Below, in pieces: positions 62,889 to 64,000 of a stretch of 64,000 nt of DNA. The stretch is taken from contig JAVYIG010005385.1 in NCBI GenBank assembly GCA_035222895.1, forward strand, positions 62,001 to 126,000, in the 5' to 3' direction. Source of the DNA: Strongylocentrotus droebachiensis. Taxonomy: Eukaryota; Echinodermata; Echinoidea; Camarodonta; Strongylocentrotidae. The notes beneath the pieces were generated by a model. The model ran no database searches, was not told the origin of the DNA, and saw only the letters and a list, made by a program, of their open reading frames with translations. Every line of letters starts with the position of its first letter. Positions within the stretch are counted from its first letter, which is position 1. The position numbers and the translations under genes were made by a program.

Positions 62889-63659
62889 GTATGATTGATA
62901 TTTATATATATTTCCCAGAGCAATCCTATCCCATCACAACAAAAATGAGACAGACGAAGAAGAAGAACAAAATATAAGAAATATAAATAATACAAAAACT
63001 GTATACAATTATTCATGTATCATTGTTTTTGTTTTTTAATAGGACAAAGTAACTTTCAAAATTGGAGCAATTTAAGATATTTTATAAAAGACAGTTCAAT
63101 TTGCTATGGATTGTTTTGATTTTACGTAAGTTGCACTATCATAATCAGTATTAAAAGTGCCCTTTACCCTTCCACGGAACTCTTATTCTCACGTGAATCT
63201 ACATGTATATTTTGACAAATAACCTCTAATTATTCTTCAGAAAATTGTCTTCTGCCCAGCAATGTCATTAAAGAATTAACGGAATATCATAAAACATTTT
63301 GTCCAATGACTACATGAACACCCTTCTATCACCTGTCTGTGATTATATTAGAAATGTTAAAATTAATTAGAAACCATTGATAACAAAAAAATTGCCAGAA
63401 ATACAATGTGGCACTAGGATACTATCTCAATATGGCTTTTTCATAGTTTGCAGAGTTAAAAGTGTGTTCTCTATTCGTAATATTCTCTTCGTTCTTAGGA
63501 AGTAACGGAAAATCACGGATCACCGACCTATCCGACCCCCCTATCAGGGACAACCAGTGGTGAAGCAGAAGCAATCAAAAGAAATGACTGTCCAGACGTG
63601 ACCAACATACTCCTATTGAGATCCGGTGACGTAGAACGAAACCCTGGTCCAAATGATAT
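62079..63659 (+). CDS. Spliced gene encoding a WRxRIG-type N-terminus, a Ser/Cys-rich linker and a 2A (StopGo) peptide; 3' part outside window
   Basis: Two exons, 62079-62888 and 63499-63659, join in phase 0. From ATG 62094 they encode about 318 residues: MPVSLGEWRVRIGTFMRRRR (basic, aromatic N-terminus), a low-complexity linker with recurrent PCD(V/G) and SSC motifs, a short folded-looking stretch (NRYITIKLVSHEYPPYSVQI), and finally NILLLRSGDVERNPGP. D-V-E-x-N-P-G-P is the complete 2A motif: the ribosome skips the Gly-Pro bond, releasing the upstream chain and continuing with Pro. 2A peptides are known from some viruses, and in sea urchins from non-LTR retrotransposons and NLR-type receptors. 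A GTAAGC donor (63660) follows after N-D, so the downstream product is on later exons. The family of the N-terminus was not recognised. Confidence 0.75.
62889..63498 (+). other. Intron of the 2A gene
   Basis: 610 bp, GT...AG, AT-rich, no other signal. Confidence 0.6.
63499..63659 (+). CDS. 2A-encoding exon
   Basis: Acceptor CTTCGTTCTTAG ends at 63498; donor GTAAGC starts at 63660. 161 nt. The 2A motif DVERNPGP spans 63628-63651 and is preceded by the hydrophobic ILLLRSG stretch that 2A activity needs. If unspliced, the frame would stop three residues after the motif (NDM then TAA). Confidence 0.8.
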
Positions 63660-64000
63660 GTAAGCACCATAAAAGAGCAACTTTGGAACGTTACAATCAA
63701 TTGTTTTATATTCTACTGAACCCGAATCCGAGCCTACGGTTACGTTCAATGAAACTTAATTGGACTAATTATCTTTGTTAAACTCGATTCTGAACAACTC
63801 CTTAAAACAACCGTAGGGTTTCGTTTCTAGTAGAATACGGTTTAATAAAGGTGCATGTCGTAATAGTTTGCTGTGACATTCTAATACTTGCATTACAAGT
63901 AATGCTATAAAGTATTTTGATTCAATAAAGTATAACACTGTATTCGCAAGTCAAAGGAGCAAAATGAAAATTCCTTAGATACAAAATCTCGCAAATATCT
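63660..64000 (+). other. Start of the next intron of the 2A gene
   Basis: No coding exon recognised before the window ends. Confidence 0.45.

Overview
This is eukaryotic, AT-rich, intron-rich and repeat-rich nuclear DNA, most likely from a sea urchin or close echinoderm relative. That assignment is an inference from three things: LRR exons of the kind found in the expanded urchin NLR families, a spliced gene carrying a 2A (StopGo) peptide, and a Ty3/gypsy element with the deuterostome 'Gmr1' domain order. No rRNA, intact tRNA gene or CRISPR array was seen.

Layout. At 0.14-0.49 kb is the decayed end of a non-LTR retrotransposon. At 1.34-3.50 kb are three in-phase exons (+) of an NLR-like LRR gene. 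At 10.74-25.14 kb (-) I reconstruct 17 exons of an M1-family (aminopeptidase N-like) metallopeptidase, with the GAMEN and HEXXH-18-E active site, the late domains and the stop codon. One exon is one base short, and no exons for the N-terminal domain were found. About 1.3 kb covering the 3' end of this gene is duplicated at 26.07-27.37 kb, leaving an orphan terminal exon without a splice acceptor.

At about 29.0-34.3 kb is a decayed Gmr1-type Ty3/gypsy element (gag, protease, integrase, RT, RNase H). It is followed by an 880-bp foldback element and a three-copy repeat block. At 40.04-43.72 kb is a second gypsy element with a 5' LTR, primer site, gag, a canonical -1 frameshift heptamer and protease-RT, truncated in RT at a poly-C tract. 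At 44.86-51.34 kb, PIF/Harbinger transposase exons lie between termini shared with a MITE at 12.65 kb.

At 52.44-57.33 kb a 4.9-kb TIR element has split a 31-32 bp minisatellite with a TA target duplication. It contains a nested 1.5-kb P-element-like transposon (8-bp target duplication, THAP-type ORF). At 61.15-61.78 kb is a GC-rich TIR element. At 62.08-63.66 kb (+) is the 5' part of a spliced gene whose second exon encodes a 2A peptide and then continues out of the window.

How they relate: host coding content is small (NLR-like gene, aminopeptidase, 2A gene) and sits in a dense graveyard of several transposon classes. All intron boundaries were inferred by eye from GT/AG consensus, reading phase and protein-family knowledge; nothing was aligned by computer.
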